A stretch of 64,000 bases of DNA. Source: Rhodoblastus acidophilus. GTDB taxonomy: Bacteria; Pseudomonadota; Alphaproteobacteria; Rhizobiales; Beijerinckiaceae. Numbering within the stretch: position 1 is the first letter of the stretch; each line of letters starts with the position of its first letter. Both the position numbers and the translations under genes were made by a program. The notes beneath the pieces are model-generated. The model searched no databases and was not told the DNA's origin. It was given only the letters and a program-made list of their open reading frames with translations. This document shows positions 54,226-63,684 of this stretch, piece by piece. Location of the stretch: NCBI RefSeq assembly GCF_025961575.1, contig NZ_JAOQNX010000018.1:44549-108548 (forward strand). Direction: 5' to 3'.

Positions 54226-54623
54226 GAAAGACTCCAAATTTAAGAGTCCCGCGCCGCAAACACGGCGACGGGGCGCGCGCTCTGGCCTCCCAGTTTCGGC
54301 GCGCCCCCTGACTAGGGCACGAAAATACGCATATGACAGCCGCGTGACGGTTACTTCCGGCTAACGAAACCAACGGTCTTTGATGTAAGTGTTAATTGTA
54401 TGGGTTAACTTTGACGCGTTGGTTATTGAAATAAGTTTTATAAGAAAATGCGTTTCACACAGTCGTCGCCGCAGCATCGCCATGGCGCGAGAGCGGAAAA
54501 CAGGGATGCGATGGCGCCGTTAAGTAAGCTGACGCGGCGCGCGTGAAAAAGAACGAATATAATAAAGAGAGACCGGCGCGATCGCGCCGGTCTCTCTCTT
54601 CGACTCAACCAGTCTCTCTCGAC
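54226..54623. other. AT-rich intergenic region
   Basis: About 400 bases. The segment 54361-54460 is clearly AT-rich (for example TGTTAATTGTATGGGTTAAC) and probably carries the promoter of the small gene at 54010-54225. The terminator at 54566-54597 closes the glycine-rich gene from the other side. Confidence 0.5.
54566..54597 (-). terminator. Terminator of the glycine-rich protein gene
   Basis: Perfect 15-bp stem AGAGAGACCGGCGCG with its complement and a 2-base loop; T-rich tail on the minus strand. Confidence 0.8.
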
Positions 54624-55115
54624 TCAATTGCAGATGCGCACGAGGCGCCGGCGCCAGCCATAGGGGGTCTGAACGGTGACGCGACGCAGGACGCAATAGC
54701 TGTCGTAATAGTCGTAGCCGGCATAGACCGGGACGCCCCAACCTCCGCCCCAGCCCCAGCCGCCTCCCCAGCCGGCATAGCCCCAACCGGGATAACGCCA
54801 GCCCGGACGCCAGCCGGGACGCGCCCAGCCGCCGCCGCCCCAACCAGGACGGCCCCAACCGCCGCCGCCCCAGCCCGGGCGCCCCCAACCGGGTCCGTGC
54901 CCCCAGCCGCCGCCGTGCCAGCCGCCGCCATGTCCCCAGCCGCCGCCATGGGCGAAGCCGCCGCCGCCGAAACCGCCGTGACCAAAGCCGCCGCCGCCAA
55001 ATCCGCCATGACCGCCGCCGAACCCGCCGCCGCGGGCCTCCGCGGGATCGGCAAAAGCCGAAATCGATACGGCGACCGCCGCGCTCAATGCGAATTTCAC
55101 GAAAGATGACGCCAT
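54624..55115 (-). CDS. Exported glycine/tryptophan-rich protein
   Basis: 163 residues: signal peptide (SFVKFALSAAVAVSISAFADPAEA region, ending near 27), then GGFGGGHGGFGGGG and HGGGWGHGGGW repeats and RPGWGGGGWGRPGW repeats, ending in a conserved tyrosine/cysteine segment (YDYYDSYCVLRRVTVQTPYG). The C-terminal block resembles the short conserved tail of many alphaproteobacterial exported proteins. Structure-like envelope role suspected. Confidence 0.8.
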   Translation of the reverse strand: MASSFVKFALSAAVAVSISAFADPAEARGGGFGGGHGGFGGGGFGHGGFGGGGFAHGGGWGHGGGWHGGGWGHGPGWGRPGWGGGGWGRPGWGGGGWARPGWRPGWRYPGWGYAGWGGGWGWGGGWGVPVYAGYDYYDSYCVLRRVTVQTPYGWRRRLVRICN

Positions 55116-55243
55116 CGACGCTCACTCCTCTTTCTTCAGGCGCGAAGCTTACGCGGTTCATGCCTGAACTCAAGATTAACGGCGGGCGCCGGCCGCGCAG
55201 CGGGGCCAGAGCGCCGATCACACCTTCGTGAGAGCGCGGGCGC

Positions 55244-58200
55244 TTACGCCGCCGCGGCCATTTCCGCCGCCATGCGGTTCACGGCGGGATAGTCGATCTT
55301 GCCCGAACCGAGCAGCGGAATTTCGTCGACCACCACCACCTGCGCCGGCAGCATCAGTTCGGTGGCGCCCATGCCCTTGGCGAAGGGGATGAAATCGCTG
55401 CGGTTGGCGTTGGCGTGTTCGGTGAGCAGGATCAGCTTTTCGCCTTTGCGCGGATCGGGCGCCGTCACCACCGCGAGCTTGGCCTCCGGCCAGAAGGCGC
55501 TGGCCAAAGCCTCGACCGCGGCCAGCGACACCATTTCGCCGCCGATCTTGGCGAAACGCTTGGCCCGGCCTTTTATCGCGACGAAACCCTGGGCGTCGAT
55601 GTCGACGATGTCGCCGGTGTCGTGCCAGCCGTCGGCCGGCTTTTCGATGAGTCCGGGATTTTCCGAGCGCAGATAGCCCATCATGATGTTGGGGCCGCGC
55701 ACATGCAGGCGCCCGCCTTCCGAAATGCCTGGCACCGGCTCAAGTTTGGCCTCAATGCCCGGCAGCAGCCGGCCGACCGTGCCGAATTTGTTGAACATCG
55801 GCGTGTTCAGCGCCAACACCGGCGCGCATTCGGTGACGCCATAGCCTTCGAGGATGCGCAGGCCGAATTTCTCGTCATAGGCTTTCCGGGTCGCCGCCTT
55901 CACGGCCTCCGCGCCAGCGATGACATAGCGCAGCGAGCGGAAATCGTAGGGGTGCGCCGAGCGCGCGTATCCCGCCAGCAGCGTGTCGGTGCCGAACAGA
56001 ATGGTGGCGTTCTGGCCATAGACCAGTTCCGGGATCACCCGGTAGTGCAGCGGCGAGGGATAGAGGTAGAGCGGCACGCCGGAGGCCAGCGGCAGCAGCA
56101 TGCCCGCCGTCAGCCCGAAGGAGTGGAACACCGGCAGGACGTTGAAAATGCGGTCCTGCGGGCCGAAATCGATGCGCGCCGCCGCCTGCGCGACATTGGA
56201 CATGATGTTCTGGTGCGACAGCATCACGCCTTTTGGCGCGCCTTCCGACCCTGACGTGAAGAGAATGGCCGCGCAGGCTTCCGGGTCGCTCTCGTGGATC
56301 GGCTTGCGCGCGTTGATCATGGCGCGCAGCTTGTCGAGGGTCGAAATCGTCGTCTTGACGTCCTCGAGCCAGACGAACTTGACCTTTTCGCCGACCCGGT
56401 CGACGAGCGCCTGCAAATTGGCCTTTTCGATGAAGCCGCGCGAGGAGACGATCGTGTCCACCTTGGCCGCCGCGCAGGCGGCGATGATATTGGCCGGCCC
56501 CGCGGTGAAATTGATCATGGCCGGGGGATGATTGGCCGAGGACAGGCCGAGCACCGCCACCGCCGCCGCATTGGAATTGGGCAGCATCAGGCCGATGGGC
56601 GCGCCGGGTTCGGCCAGAGCATCGAGCTTTTCGCCCAGCGCCCGCGCGCCGATCAGCAATTTCTTGTAGGTGAGCGCGCCGCCGATCGGGTCTTCCACCG
56701 CGACGCGGCCGACGCCATATTTCTCCGCCGCCTCGATCACCGCATGCAACAGCGTCTTGTTGGCGTCGGTGGTGCGGAACACGAGGTCCGACATCACCTG
56801 GTAGAGCGCGGCGCCGGCGGCCATGCGCCGCGCCTTGCCGCGGAGCTTTTCGTCCACCTTCAGCTCGACGGGCTCGAGCACGGTGACGCGCACCTTTTGA
56901 AACCAGCGGCGCGGGGCCTGTTCGCGCGACAGGCGGGAGAAGGCGGTGGCCTCGAAACCGTCGAGGCGGACCGGCACGACTTTGACGCCCGCCTTTTCGG
57001 CGATCATGCCGGCGCCGTCATAGACCTTCATCAGCGAGCCCGTAACCGTCAGCCGGCCTTCGGGAAAGATCACCAGCGAGGCGCCCTCGCGCACCTCCTT
57101 GATCAGGCCGCGCGTGGCGAGCGGTTTGGTCGGGTCGAGCGCATAGGTGCGGGCGAAGCGCAGGAACGGCTTCACCCACCAGGCCTTGGCGATCTGGGAG
57201 TCGATGGCGAAGACCGGCTTGCCCTCGAGCAGCGAGAAGGCGAGCGGCGCGTCCAAGAAGCTGACATGATTGAGGGCGACGATGCAGTTCGGCCCGGCCT
57301 TGGCGATGTTCTCGCGTCCGACGACCTCCACGCGATAGAAGGCGCGGAAAACAATGGAGAGAAAGTCGCTTAAAGCGTTGGTCGGCAGGGTCTTGAACAT
57401 CCAGAGGGCCGCAACGAAACAGGTCGCGCCCATCAGGCCAAACAGCGCCGCAAAGTCAAGCCCAAGCGCCTGGAGCGCGGCGACGGCGATCGCGCCGAGA
57501 ACCATGAAGGCGGCGTTGAGCACGTTGATGGCGGCCACGACGCGGGCCCGCTTGTCGGCGTCGGCCCAGGCCTGAGCCGCCGAGAAACTGGGCACGGCGA
57601 GCGCGCCGCCGGCAAAGGCGAGGCCGAACAGGTCGGCGCCGACCCGCCAGGCCAGGGGGTGGCTGAAGAAGTCCCCCTGCGGCAACGCGCCGCTGCCGTT
57701 GAGCGCCAGCGCCAGTTCGACGGAGAAGACACCCATGGCCAGCGTCGCGACCGGCGCGGGCAGCAGCACGATGCGGCCGGCGCACAGGAACGCTCCGAGC
57801 CCCGAACCCAGCGCCACCGCCACGGCGAAGGCGGCGAGATAATAGGAGACGGCCATTTCGTCGCCGCCGAGCTGCATTTTGACCAGCGGCGGCAGCAGGG
57901 AGAGCGCGATGGCGCCGAACATCCAGAACAGGCTGACCATCACGCCGGCGCGCCACAGGCGGCTATCCGCCCACAAATCGCCGATCAGCCGGCCGGTGGA
58001 TTTAAAAATGTTCTTTTCGACCTTGAGGTCGGGGGCGGCCTCGCCGGTTGCGGGGATGAACAGGCTGGCGACATAGCAGGCGGCGGCGACGCCGAGCATG
58101 GCCCAGGCGAAATGCGCGGGATTTCCGCCGCCCTTGGAGGCAAAGCCGCCGGCGAGCGTGCCGAGCAGGATGGCGACGAAGGTCGCGCCCTCGATCAGGG

Positions 58201-58627
58201 CGTTGCCGGCGGGAAGTTCGCGCTTTTGCAGATGGTCGGGCAGGATGCCGTATTTGATCGGCCCGAACAGAGCGGAAATGCAGCCGAACAGGCCGAGCGC
58301 GACAAACAGCATGGGAATGGAGTGAAGGGCGAAGCCGCCGACGGCCAAAGCGGCGGCGAGCATTTCGGAGAGTTTGAGCCGCCGCGCGATCATGGCCTTG
58401 TCGAAACGGTCGGCCATTTCGCCGCCGAGCCCCGACAAAAGGAAGAAGGGCAGGATGAACAGGCCGCCGGCGAGCGTCACCAGCGATTGCGCCTGCGAGG
58501 CCTCGCCCGCCATTTTGAACATGATCAGGAAGACCAGCGCGTTTTTCAGAAAATTGTCGTTGAAGGCCGACAGGAACTGCGTCCAGAACAGAGGCGCGAA
58601 CCGGCGCGCGGTCATCAAGTCCAACAT
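55244..58627 (-). CDS. aas: Acyl-[ACP]--phospholipid O-acyltransferase fused to LplT-like transporter
   Basis: 1127 residues, three parts. Residues 1-410: MFS-type flippase (LplT-like, TQFLSAFNDNFLKNALVFL). Residues 430-620: PlsC acyltransferase with NHVSFLDAP (H-X4-D) and FPEGRLTVTG. Residues 640-1127: AMP-binding acyl-ACP synthetase with AILFTSGSEGAPKGV and DTGDIVDID. It imports lysophospholipid and re-acylates it, repairing membranes. In E. coli LplT and Aas are separate genes; the fused form occurs in many proteobacteria. Confidence 0.95.
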   Translation of the reverse strand: MLDLMTARRFAPLFWTQFLSAFNDNFLKNALVFLIMFKMAGEASQAQSLVTLAGGLFILPFFLLSGLGGEMADRFDKAMIARRLKLSEMLAAALAVGGFALHSIPMLFVALGLFGCISALFGPIKYGILPDHLQKRELPAGNALIEGATFVAILLGTLAGGFASKGGGNPAHFAWAMLGVAAACYVASLFIPATGEAAPDLKVEKNIFKSTGRLIGDLWADSRLWRAGVMVSLFWMFGAIALSLLPPLVKMQLGGDEMAVSYYLAAFAVAVALGSGLGAFLCAGRIVLLPAPVATLAMGVFSVELALALNGSGALPQGDFFSHPLAWRVGADLFGLAFAGGALAVPSFSAAQAWADADKRARVVAAINVLNAAFMVLGAIAVAALQALGLDFAALFGLMGATCFVAALWMFKTLPTNALSDFLSIVFRAFYRVEVVGRENIAKAGPNCIVALNHVSFLDAPLAFSLLEGKPVFAIDSQIAKAWWVKPFLRFARTYALDPTKPLATRGLIKEVREGASLVIFPEGRLTVTGSLMKVYDGAGMIAEKAGVKVVPVRLDGFEATAFSRLSREQAPRRWFQKVRVTVLEPVELKVDEKLRGKARRMAAGAALYQVMSDLVFRTTDANKTLLHAVIEAAEKYGVGRVAVEDPIGGALTYKKLLIGARALGEKLDALAEPGAPIGLMLPNSNAAAVAVLGLSSANHPPAMINFTAGPANIIAACAAAKVDTIVSSRGFIEKANLQALVDRVGEKVKFVWLEDVKTTISTLDKLRAMINARKPIHESDPEACAAILFTSGSEGAPKGVMLSHQNIMSNVAQAAARIDFGPQDRIFNVLPVFHSFGLTAGMLLPLASGVPLYLYPSPLHYRVIPELVYGQNATILFGTDTLLAGYARSAHPYDFRSLRYVIAGAEAVKAATRKAYDEKFGLRILEGYGVTECAPVLALNTPMFNKFGTVGRLLPGIEAKLEPVPGISEGGRLHVRGPNIMMGYLRSENPGLIEKPADGWHDTGDIVDIDAQGFVAIKGRAKRFAKIGGEMVSLAAVEALASAFWPEAKLAVVTAPDPRKGEKLILLTEHANANRSDFIPFAKGMGATELMLPAQVVVVDEIPLLGSGKIDYPAVNRMAAEMAAAA

Positions 58628-58711
58628 CTGATCCTCCCCAAGGCCAAATGCGGCCGAAACCGGAAATTTTTTGTTGACGCGCGGGACCCGGTCATGGGTC
58701 CCGATTAAGCG

Positions 58712-58981
58712 TCACTTGTTGATGTCCATCAAGAGCCGTTCGGTCTTGGCTTCCTCGATGCGGTTGAGCAGTTTTTCCGCTTCATGCTTGTCGCGGGCGG
58801 TCTTGGTCACGGAGACGCAGGACTGCACCAGCATGATCACGCCCATGCCGAGATAGGATTTGGTCCAGAGGTCGACGGGCAGGAAGAAGATGCCGGCGCC
58901 GACCATGACAAAGGCCAGCACGAATGTGGCGTAAGTGAAGGTGACCCAGGCGGAGGAGTGGCTGGCGGCGTTCTGGTTCAT
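58712..58981 (-). CDS. YiaA/YiaB-family two-helix membrane protein
   Basis: 89 residues, two membrane helices (TFTYATFVLAFVMVGAGIFFLP, YLGMGVIMLVQSCVSVT region) in the YiaAB two-helix domain and a charged tail. Start at MNQNAASHSS (58981). Placed beside pspA, with which yiaA-like genes are frequently neighbours. Inner-membrane stress role likely. Confidence 0.85.
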   Translation of the reverse strand: MNQNAASHSSAWVTFTYATFVLAFVMVGAGIFFLPVDLWTKSYLGMGVIMLVQSCVSVTKTARDKHEAEKLLNRIEEAKTERLLMDINK

Positions 58982-59123
58982 GAGGATTTTCCTTGTAAAA
59001 CATTGCGAAAACAAATGTCTGGGCCGTCATGGCCGGGCTTGTCCCGGCCATCCACGCGGCGCCGCAGCGCAAGCTGAACAGAATTTTACGCGCGGCTTGG
59101 CGTAGATGCCCGCATGACGCACA

Positions 59124-59822
59124 TCACGCAGCGGACATTGCGGCGTTCTTCTCCCGCAGCCGGGCAAAAACCTCCTCGGCGCTGGCGCGCAGACGCCGGC
59201 CGCAGCCGGCCTCCGCAAGTTTTTCCGTCATTTTTTCGGGGGAACGCTCGTGTTCAAACCCAGCCAAGGCCTGTTCGGCGTCGTCGGCCAGCTGCTGGCG
59301 CTGGGTGAGTCGGGCCAGGGTCGCCTCCGCCTCCTCAAAACCGGCGCGAAAAACATTGTCCGCCTGCGCGTCGCGGCGCAATTGGCCAAGCGATTCCTTG
59401 GCCCGTACGAGCGCGCGGCCCCGGTTGAGCTCGGCGAGCCGGGCCTCCGACTTGCGCAGCCGCGCGCGCATCTTTTCGCATTCCCGCTCGGTCAGCTCGC
59501 AGGCGCGGCCCGCGGCGTCGCGGTCGGCTTCCAGATCGGCGAGCAGACCGGCCGTCTCCAGGGCCAGATCGTCGCGGCCCTGCTTCAGCGCGGCGCAGGC
59601 GCGGGAATCGAGTTCGGCAATATGCGCCTCCAGCGTCGCCAGCCGGCGGGTCTCCGCCTGATGCTGGGCCGCGGCGAGGGCCATGGCCTTTTTCGCCCGG
59701 GTCAGCGCTGCGCCGCAATCCCGGATCTGCTGGTCGAGAAGGGTCAGGGCGTGGGCGTCCGAAAAAGTCTCTTCAGCGACAAAGGTCCGGGCGCGAAACA
59801 GTGTGACGAGCGTCTTGAACAT
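59124..59822 (-). CDS. pspA: PspA/IM30 family protein
   Basis: 232 residues, almost entirely coiled coil: MFKTLVTLFRARTFVAEETF, then a long Ala/Glu/Arg helical region (LDSRACAALKQGRDDLALETAGLLADLEADRD). PspA/Vipp1 proteins assemble on stressed membranes. Start at MFKTL (59822). The promoter is shared with a divergent TetR gene and has three operators. Confidence 0.85.
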   Translation of the reverse strand: MFKTLVTLFRARTFVAEETFSDAHALTLLDQQIRDCGAALTRAKKAMALAAAQHQAETRRLATLEAHIAELDSRACAALKQGRDDLALETAGLLADLEADRDAAGRACELTERECEKMRARLRKSEARLAELNRGRALVRAKESLGQLRRDAQADNVFRAGFEEAEATLARLTQRQQLADDAEQALAGFEHERSPEKMTEKLAEAGCGRRLRASAEEVFARLREKNAAMSAA

Positions 59823-59838
59823 TGCGATCCCCGTGATA

Positions 59839-59909
59839 TGAACATTGTTCACAACTCATCTGTAGCGCGATTTTGAACACCGTTCAAGAGAAAATTTGAA
59901 CAAAGTTCA
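59839..59909. promoter_or_regulatory. Three palindromic operators between pspA and tetR
   Basis: TGAAC-N3-GTTCA occurs at 59839-59851, 59874-59886 and 59897-59909 (extended to TTGAACACCGTTCAA in the middle site). Centres are 35 and 23 bases apart. Likely sites of the divergently encoded TetR regulator. Confidence 0.8.
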
Positions 59910-59932
59910 CAGCGGGGCGTTAGGGGACGGAC

Positions 59933-60520
59933 ATGACCAACAAAACCGAGGACCGCCGAACCCTCCAGCGCGAGCGCCTGATCGAAACGGCGGAGGCGAC
60001 CATCGCGCAATCCGGCCATGCCGCGCTGAAAGCCCGGGACCTCGCGGCGAGCGTCGGGGTGTCGCTGGGCGGCCTCTACAATCTGGTCGGCGACCTCGAC
60101 GAACTCCTGCTGCTGGTGTCGGCGCGCACCCTGCGCCGGCTCGACGCCGCGCTGGCCGCGCAGACCGGCGAAGACCCGGTGGAAAGCCTGGTCGGCGCCG
60201 CGCTGGCCTATTGCCGATTCGCCCGCGACAACCTCGGCCTGTGGCGCGCCGTGTTCGAACATCACCCCGACGCCGTGCCCGACTGGCATGTCGAAACCCA
60301 GCTCGGCCTGTTCCGCCACCTGCTCGAACCGCTGCGGCGGATTGCGCCGCACAGGAGCGAAGACCAGCGGAAATTGCTGGCGCGCACCTGGTTTTCCGCC
60401 GTCCACGGCGTTGTCTTGCTGGGTTTGGAGGAAATGCTGGTCGCCGTGCCCTATGACGCCCTGGAGGCGCAGGTCTCCGAGATGGTGCGGGCCTTGTGCG
60501 CGGGCGCGCGGCAGGGTTAA
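59933..60520 (+). CDS. TetR-family regulator
   Basis: 195 residues. N-terminal HTH (ERLIETAEATIAQSGHAALKARDLAASVGVSLGGLYNLVGDLDELL region, typical recognition helix GGLYNLVGDLDEL) and a ligand-binding helical C-terminus containing TWFSAVHGVVLLGLEE, as in the WHG subgroup. It likely represses pspA and itself through the operators upstream. Ligand unknown. Confidence 0.9.
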   Translation: MTNKTEDRRTLQRERLIETAEATIAQSGHAALKARDLAASVGVSLGGLYNLVGDLDELLLLVSARTLRRLDAALAAQTGEDPVESLVGAALAYCRFARDNLGLWRAVFEHHPDAVPDWHVETQLGLFRHLLEPLRRIAPHRSEDQRKLLARTWFSAVHGVVLLGLEEMLVAVPYDALEAQVSEMVRALCAGARQG

Positions 60521-60551
60521 CGTAATTTAACCGAGGTTAACGTAATCTAAC
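60515..60551. repeat. Tandem 17-bp repeats upstream of dctA
   Basis: GGTTAACGTAATTTAAC (60515-60531) and GGTTAACGTAATCTAAC (60535-60551), one mismatch, 20-base period; each contains GTTAA...TTAAC dyad symmetry. Candidate operators of dctA. Confidence 0.65.
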
Positions 60552-60635
60552 AAAGCCGCTTGCTTGCGCGCGACAAAAGCGCGCATAAGCGAAAATCCAC
60601 GCCAAAACGGCGGGTTGAGGAAACGGAGCAGGGTA

Positions 60636-61946
60636 ATGGCGGATGCGCAGGCCCCGGCGGTCGCCGGGAAAAAGAAGAAAACTCCCTTTTACAAGCTGCT
60701 CTATGTCCAGGTGTTGTTCGCCATTGCGCTCGGCGTGGTCTGCGGCATTTTCTTCCCCGACTTTTCCACCACGCCCGGCGTCAAGGCGCTCGGCGACGGA
60801 TTCATCAAGCTGATCAAGATGGTGATCGCGCCGATCATCTTCTGCACGGTGTCCTCGGGCATCGCCCATATCCAGGACGCCAGCAAGGTCGGCCGCGTCG
60901 GCGTCAAGGCGCTGATCTATTTCGAGGTCGTCTCCACTTTCGCGCTGCTGATCGGTCTGGCCGTCGGCAATTGGTTCCAGCCCGGCGCGGGTTTTTCCGG
61001 CAAGATGGGCGATGCGGCGGCGGTGGAGAAATACGCCAGCACGCACCGCACCACGGTCGATTTCCTGCTCGGCATCATTCCGGATTCCGTGGTCGGCGCC
61101 TTTGCCGCCGGCGACATCCTGCAAGTCCTGCTGTTCTCGATCCTGATGGGCTTCGCGCTGCTGGCGCTGGGCGAAAGGGGCGCGCCGCTGCGCGCGCTGA
61201 TCGACACGTCCGCGCAGGCCGTGTTCGGCGTCATCAACATTGTGATGAAGGCCGCGCCCTTCGGCGCCTTCGGCGCCATGGCCTATACGGTCGGCAAATA
61301 TGGCGCGACCTCGCTCGGCAGCCTCGCCTCGCTGGTGGGCGTGTTCTATTTGACGTCGGCGCTGTTCATCACCATCGTGCTCGGCACGATCGCGGCGCTG
61401 GCCGGCTTCAACATCTTCAAGTTCCTGGCCTATATCAAGGACGAGCTCTTGATCGTGCTCGGCACCTCCTCCTCGGAGAGCGCCCTGCCCCAGCTGATGG
61501 AGAAGCTGGAGCGCGCCGGCTGCGCCCGTCCCGTGGTCGGCCTGGTCGTCCCCACCGGCTATAGTTTCAACCTCGACGGCACCAATATCTATATGACGCT
61601 GGCCACCCTGTTCATCGCGCAGGCGCTCGGCGTTCATCTCGACCTGACGCACCAGTTGACCATCGTGCTGGTGGCCATGCTGACGTCGAAAGGCGCCTCC
61701 GGCATTACCGGTGCGGGCTTCATCACCCTGGCCGCGACTCTGGCCGCCGTCGATCCGCGTCTGGTGCCGGGCATGGCCATCGTGTTCTCCATCGACAAGT
61801 TCATGTCGGAGAATCGCGCCTTGACCAACATTATCGGCAATGGCGTGGCCACGGTGGTGGTGGCGGCCTGGGAGGGCGAACTCGACCGCGCCAAGCTGAA
61901 GGCGGCGCTGTCGGGCAAGGCCGAGCCGATCACCGCCACGGCCTGA
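60636..61946 (+). CDS. dctA: C4-dicarboxylate/proton symporter
   Basis: 436 residues, glutamate-transporter fold. [21 protein letters not shown] marks the start, [15 protein letters not shown] the serine-rich re-entrant loop, [12 protein letters not shown] and [18 protein letters not shown] the substrate-binding segments. Imports succinate, malate and fumarate, main carbon sources for photoheterotrophic growth. ATG 60636 after GGAGCAGGGT. Confidence 0.95.
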   Translation: MADAQAPAVAGKKKKTPFYKLLYVQVLFAIALGVVCGIFFPDFSTTPGVKALGDGFIKLIKMVIAPIIFCTVSSGIAHIQDASKVGRVGVKALIYFEVVSTFALLIGLAVGNWFQPGAGFSGKMGDAAAVEKYASTHRTTVDFLLGIIPDSVVGAFAAGDILQVLLFSILMGFALLALGERGAPLRALIDTSAQAVFGVINIVMKAAPFGAFGAMAYTVGKYGATSLGSLASLVGVFYLTSALFITIVLGTIAALAGFNIFKFLAYIKDELLIVLGTSSSESALPQLMEKLERAGCARPVVGLVVPTGYSFNLDGTNIYMTLATLFIAQALGVHLDLTHQLTIVLVAMLTSKGASGITGAGFITLAATLAAVDPRLVPGMAIVFSIDKFMSENRALTNIIGNGVATVVVAAWEGELDRAKLKAALSGKAEPITATA

Positions 61947-61960
61947 AACAGCCTAAAACG

Positions 61961-61992
61961 AAAAAACCCTCCGGCGACCCGGAGGGTTTTTT
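61961..61992. terminator. Bidirectional terminator
   Basis: AAAAAACCCTCCGG / CCGGAGGGTTTTTT with a 4-base loop between dctA and the convergent GRDP-like gene. Confidence 0.92.
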
Positions 61993-61996
61993 GTGT

Positions 61997-62746
61997 TCAA
62001 TCTCCGCCGCCGCACCCGCCGCCGCAGGACGATCCGCCGTCGCCGTGGCCACCCCCATCGCCGTGGCCACCCCCATCGCCATGACCGCCGCCATCGCCGT
62101 GGCCGCCATGGCCGTCGCCCGCGCCAAAGCCCGCCGTCGTTCCGTCTATGGAGCTGTCGCCAAAATCGCCGCCGCAATAGGGCGCGAAAGCGCCGGGGGC
62201 GCGCAGCGCCTTGCAATCCGTGGCGTAGCGAAACCCGTCGGGAATGCGGGTCTCCCCGTCCAGCGCGAACAACAAAGGCAATCGATCGGGCTTTCGCGGA
62301 TCGATCCCCTCCTCCGCGCAGCAGGCGCTCCACACCCGCCGCAGCCCGGCGTTGGACTCGCGCTGCGCCGGCTTGAGCGCCAGCGCCGGCGTGTGATGAA
62401 AGAAGCCGCCAAAGGCTTTTTGGCAAAAATCCTCATAGGCGCGGGTGTACAGGATGAACTCGTGCCAGAGATCGTCCACCACCTGCGAGGGCATGGCGAC
62501 ATAGGCCATGCCGCAGGCGAGATAGGCGCGGAAATATTGCCGCAAGCCATTTTCGACCCGGAAAACCTCGGCGGCTGAAAGATTCGGCCGCCGCGCGCGA
62601 AACCGGTCGATCAGACCCGGAGGCCAAGCGTAATCGTCGATAGTGGCGCGCCGGCGAATTTCGGCGCGCAGCTTGATCGATTTGGAGACCAGCGCCGCGA
62701 TCGCCAGCGCCAGGATCGTCCAGACGATGACGACTTCCGCGCGCAT
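61997..62746 (-). CDS. GRDP-like protein with glycine-histidine repeats
   Basis: 249 residues: one N-terminal membrane helix (VVIVWTILALAIAALV), a domain with VVDDLWHEFILYTRAYEDFC and GFFHHTPA typical of glycine-rich-domain (GRDP/DUF1399-like) proteins, then a C-terminal run of GHGDGG repeats and CGGGCGGGD. The repeats are 18-bp DNA repeats (about 62037-62110) and could expand or contract. Function unknown. Confidence 0.75.
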   Translation of the reverse strand: MRAEVVIVWTILALAIAALVSKSIKLRAEIRRRATIDDYAWPPGLIDRFRARRPNLSAAEVFRVENGLRQYFRAYLACGMAYVAMPSQVVDDLWHEFILYTRAYEDFCQKAFGGFFHHTPALALKPAQRESNAGLRRVWSACCAEEGIDPRKPDRLPLLFALDGETRIPDGFRYATDCKALRAPGAFAPYCGGDFGDSSIDGTTAGFGAGDGHGGHGDGGGHGDGGGHGDGGGHGDGGSSCGGGCGGGD

Positions 62747-62750
62747 CGCC

Positions 62751-63251
62751 TCAATTCATGCGCCAAATGACGAAATTGAGCACGGCGGCGAAACCGACCC
62801 ACAGGCCGAGCGGAACGATCAGCCAGCCGGCCAGCCGATCGAATTTTCCGAACACGACGCCGGTCGCGACAACCAAGAGCCATTGCGGGATCACCACCGC
62901 CAGCCCGGCCAAGGGGCTTTGCGCAGCGAAAAACGCGAAGGACCACGCCACCGTAAACAGCAATTGTCCCAAGAACAGGCCAACGGCGACCTGTTTGCCC
63001 GGCTGGCGCGGCAGCATCAGGATGCGCCAGAACGCCACCGCCATCAGGCAGTACAAAAAGGTCCAGACCGGGCCGAACACGGCGTTCGGCGGATTGAACC
63101 AGGGCTTTTGCAGGCTCTCGTACCACGGGACGAGATTGAGCGCGGTCGCCATCTGGCCCAGCAGCGAATCGAGGAAAACAAGGCCCGCGGCGATCACGCC
63201 GGCGCGGCCGGGCGCCATACCGGGACGGGGGGATTGGGCGGCGTCGGTCAT
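62751..63251 (-). CDS. tspO: TspO/MBR family protein
   Basis: 166 residues, five helices. LVPWYESLQKPWFNPPNAVFG and VWTFLYCLMAVAFW are diagnostic; AWSFAFFAAQSP follows. In Rhodobacter sphaeroides TspO helps control photosynthesis genes through the tetrapyrrole pathway. Four bases upstream of the GRDP-like gene, probably one operon. Confidence 0.93.
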   Translation of the reverse strand: MTDAAQSPRPGMAPGRAGVIAAGLVFLDSLLGQMATALNLVPWYESLQKPWFNPPNAVFGPVWTFLYCLMAVAFWRILMLPRQPGKQVAVGLFLGQLLFTVAWSFAFFAAQSPLAGLAVVIPQWLLVVATGVVFGKFDRLAGWLIVPLGLWVGFAAVLNFVIWRMN

Positions 63252-63269
63252 GAGGTCTCCTGGGCAGGC

Positions 63270-63680
63270 TTAGCGATCTTGTTTCAATACGGGTTTGTCG
63301 CGCGAAAAGTCCCTGAACGTCCAAAAGCGGTGGACGATGAAATTGAACACCAGGATCAGGCCGGTGGTGAACATTTGCGCGGGAATATAGGGCGCGCCGA
63401 GCTTTCCGACCAGCAGCGCCATCAGCGCCCAGGTCATGAAGAAGCCGGTGGCCGCCACCAAAGCGAAGCGCCAGCCGGCTTCCCCATGGGTGCGGTCGGT
63501 CGCGAACGTGTGGCGGCGGTTGAGGATGTAATTGGTGACGCCGCCGACGACATAGCCCGTCAGCGTCGAGGGAATCACCGGCGCATGCGCCAACTCCCGC
63601 AGCCCGATCATGACGGCGTAATGCGCCGAGGTGGCGACGCCGCCGACGATGAGGAAGGAGGAAAACTGGCGTCTCAGCAT
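63270..63680 (-). CDS. GtrA-family membrane protein
   Basis: 136 residues with four membrane helices. QFSSFLIVGGVATSAHYAVMI and GGVTNYILNRRHTFA are GtrA signatures; NFIVHRFWTFRD ends the family core. GtrA-like proteins flip or assist transfer of lipid-linked sugars. Only 18 bases upstream of tspO. Confidence 0.92.
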   Translation of the reverse strand: MLRRQFSSFLIVGGVATSAHYAVMIGLRELAHAPVIPSTLTGYVVGGVTNYILNRRHTFATDRTHGEAGWRFALVAATGFFMTWALMALLVGKLGAPYIPAQMFTTGLILVFNFIVHRFWTFRDFSRDKPVLKQDR

Positions 63681-63684
63681 CGGC

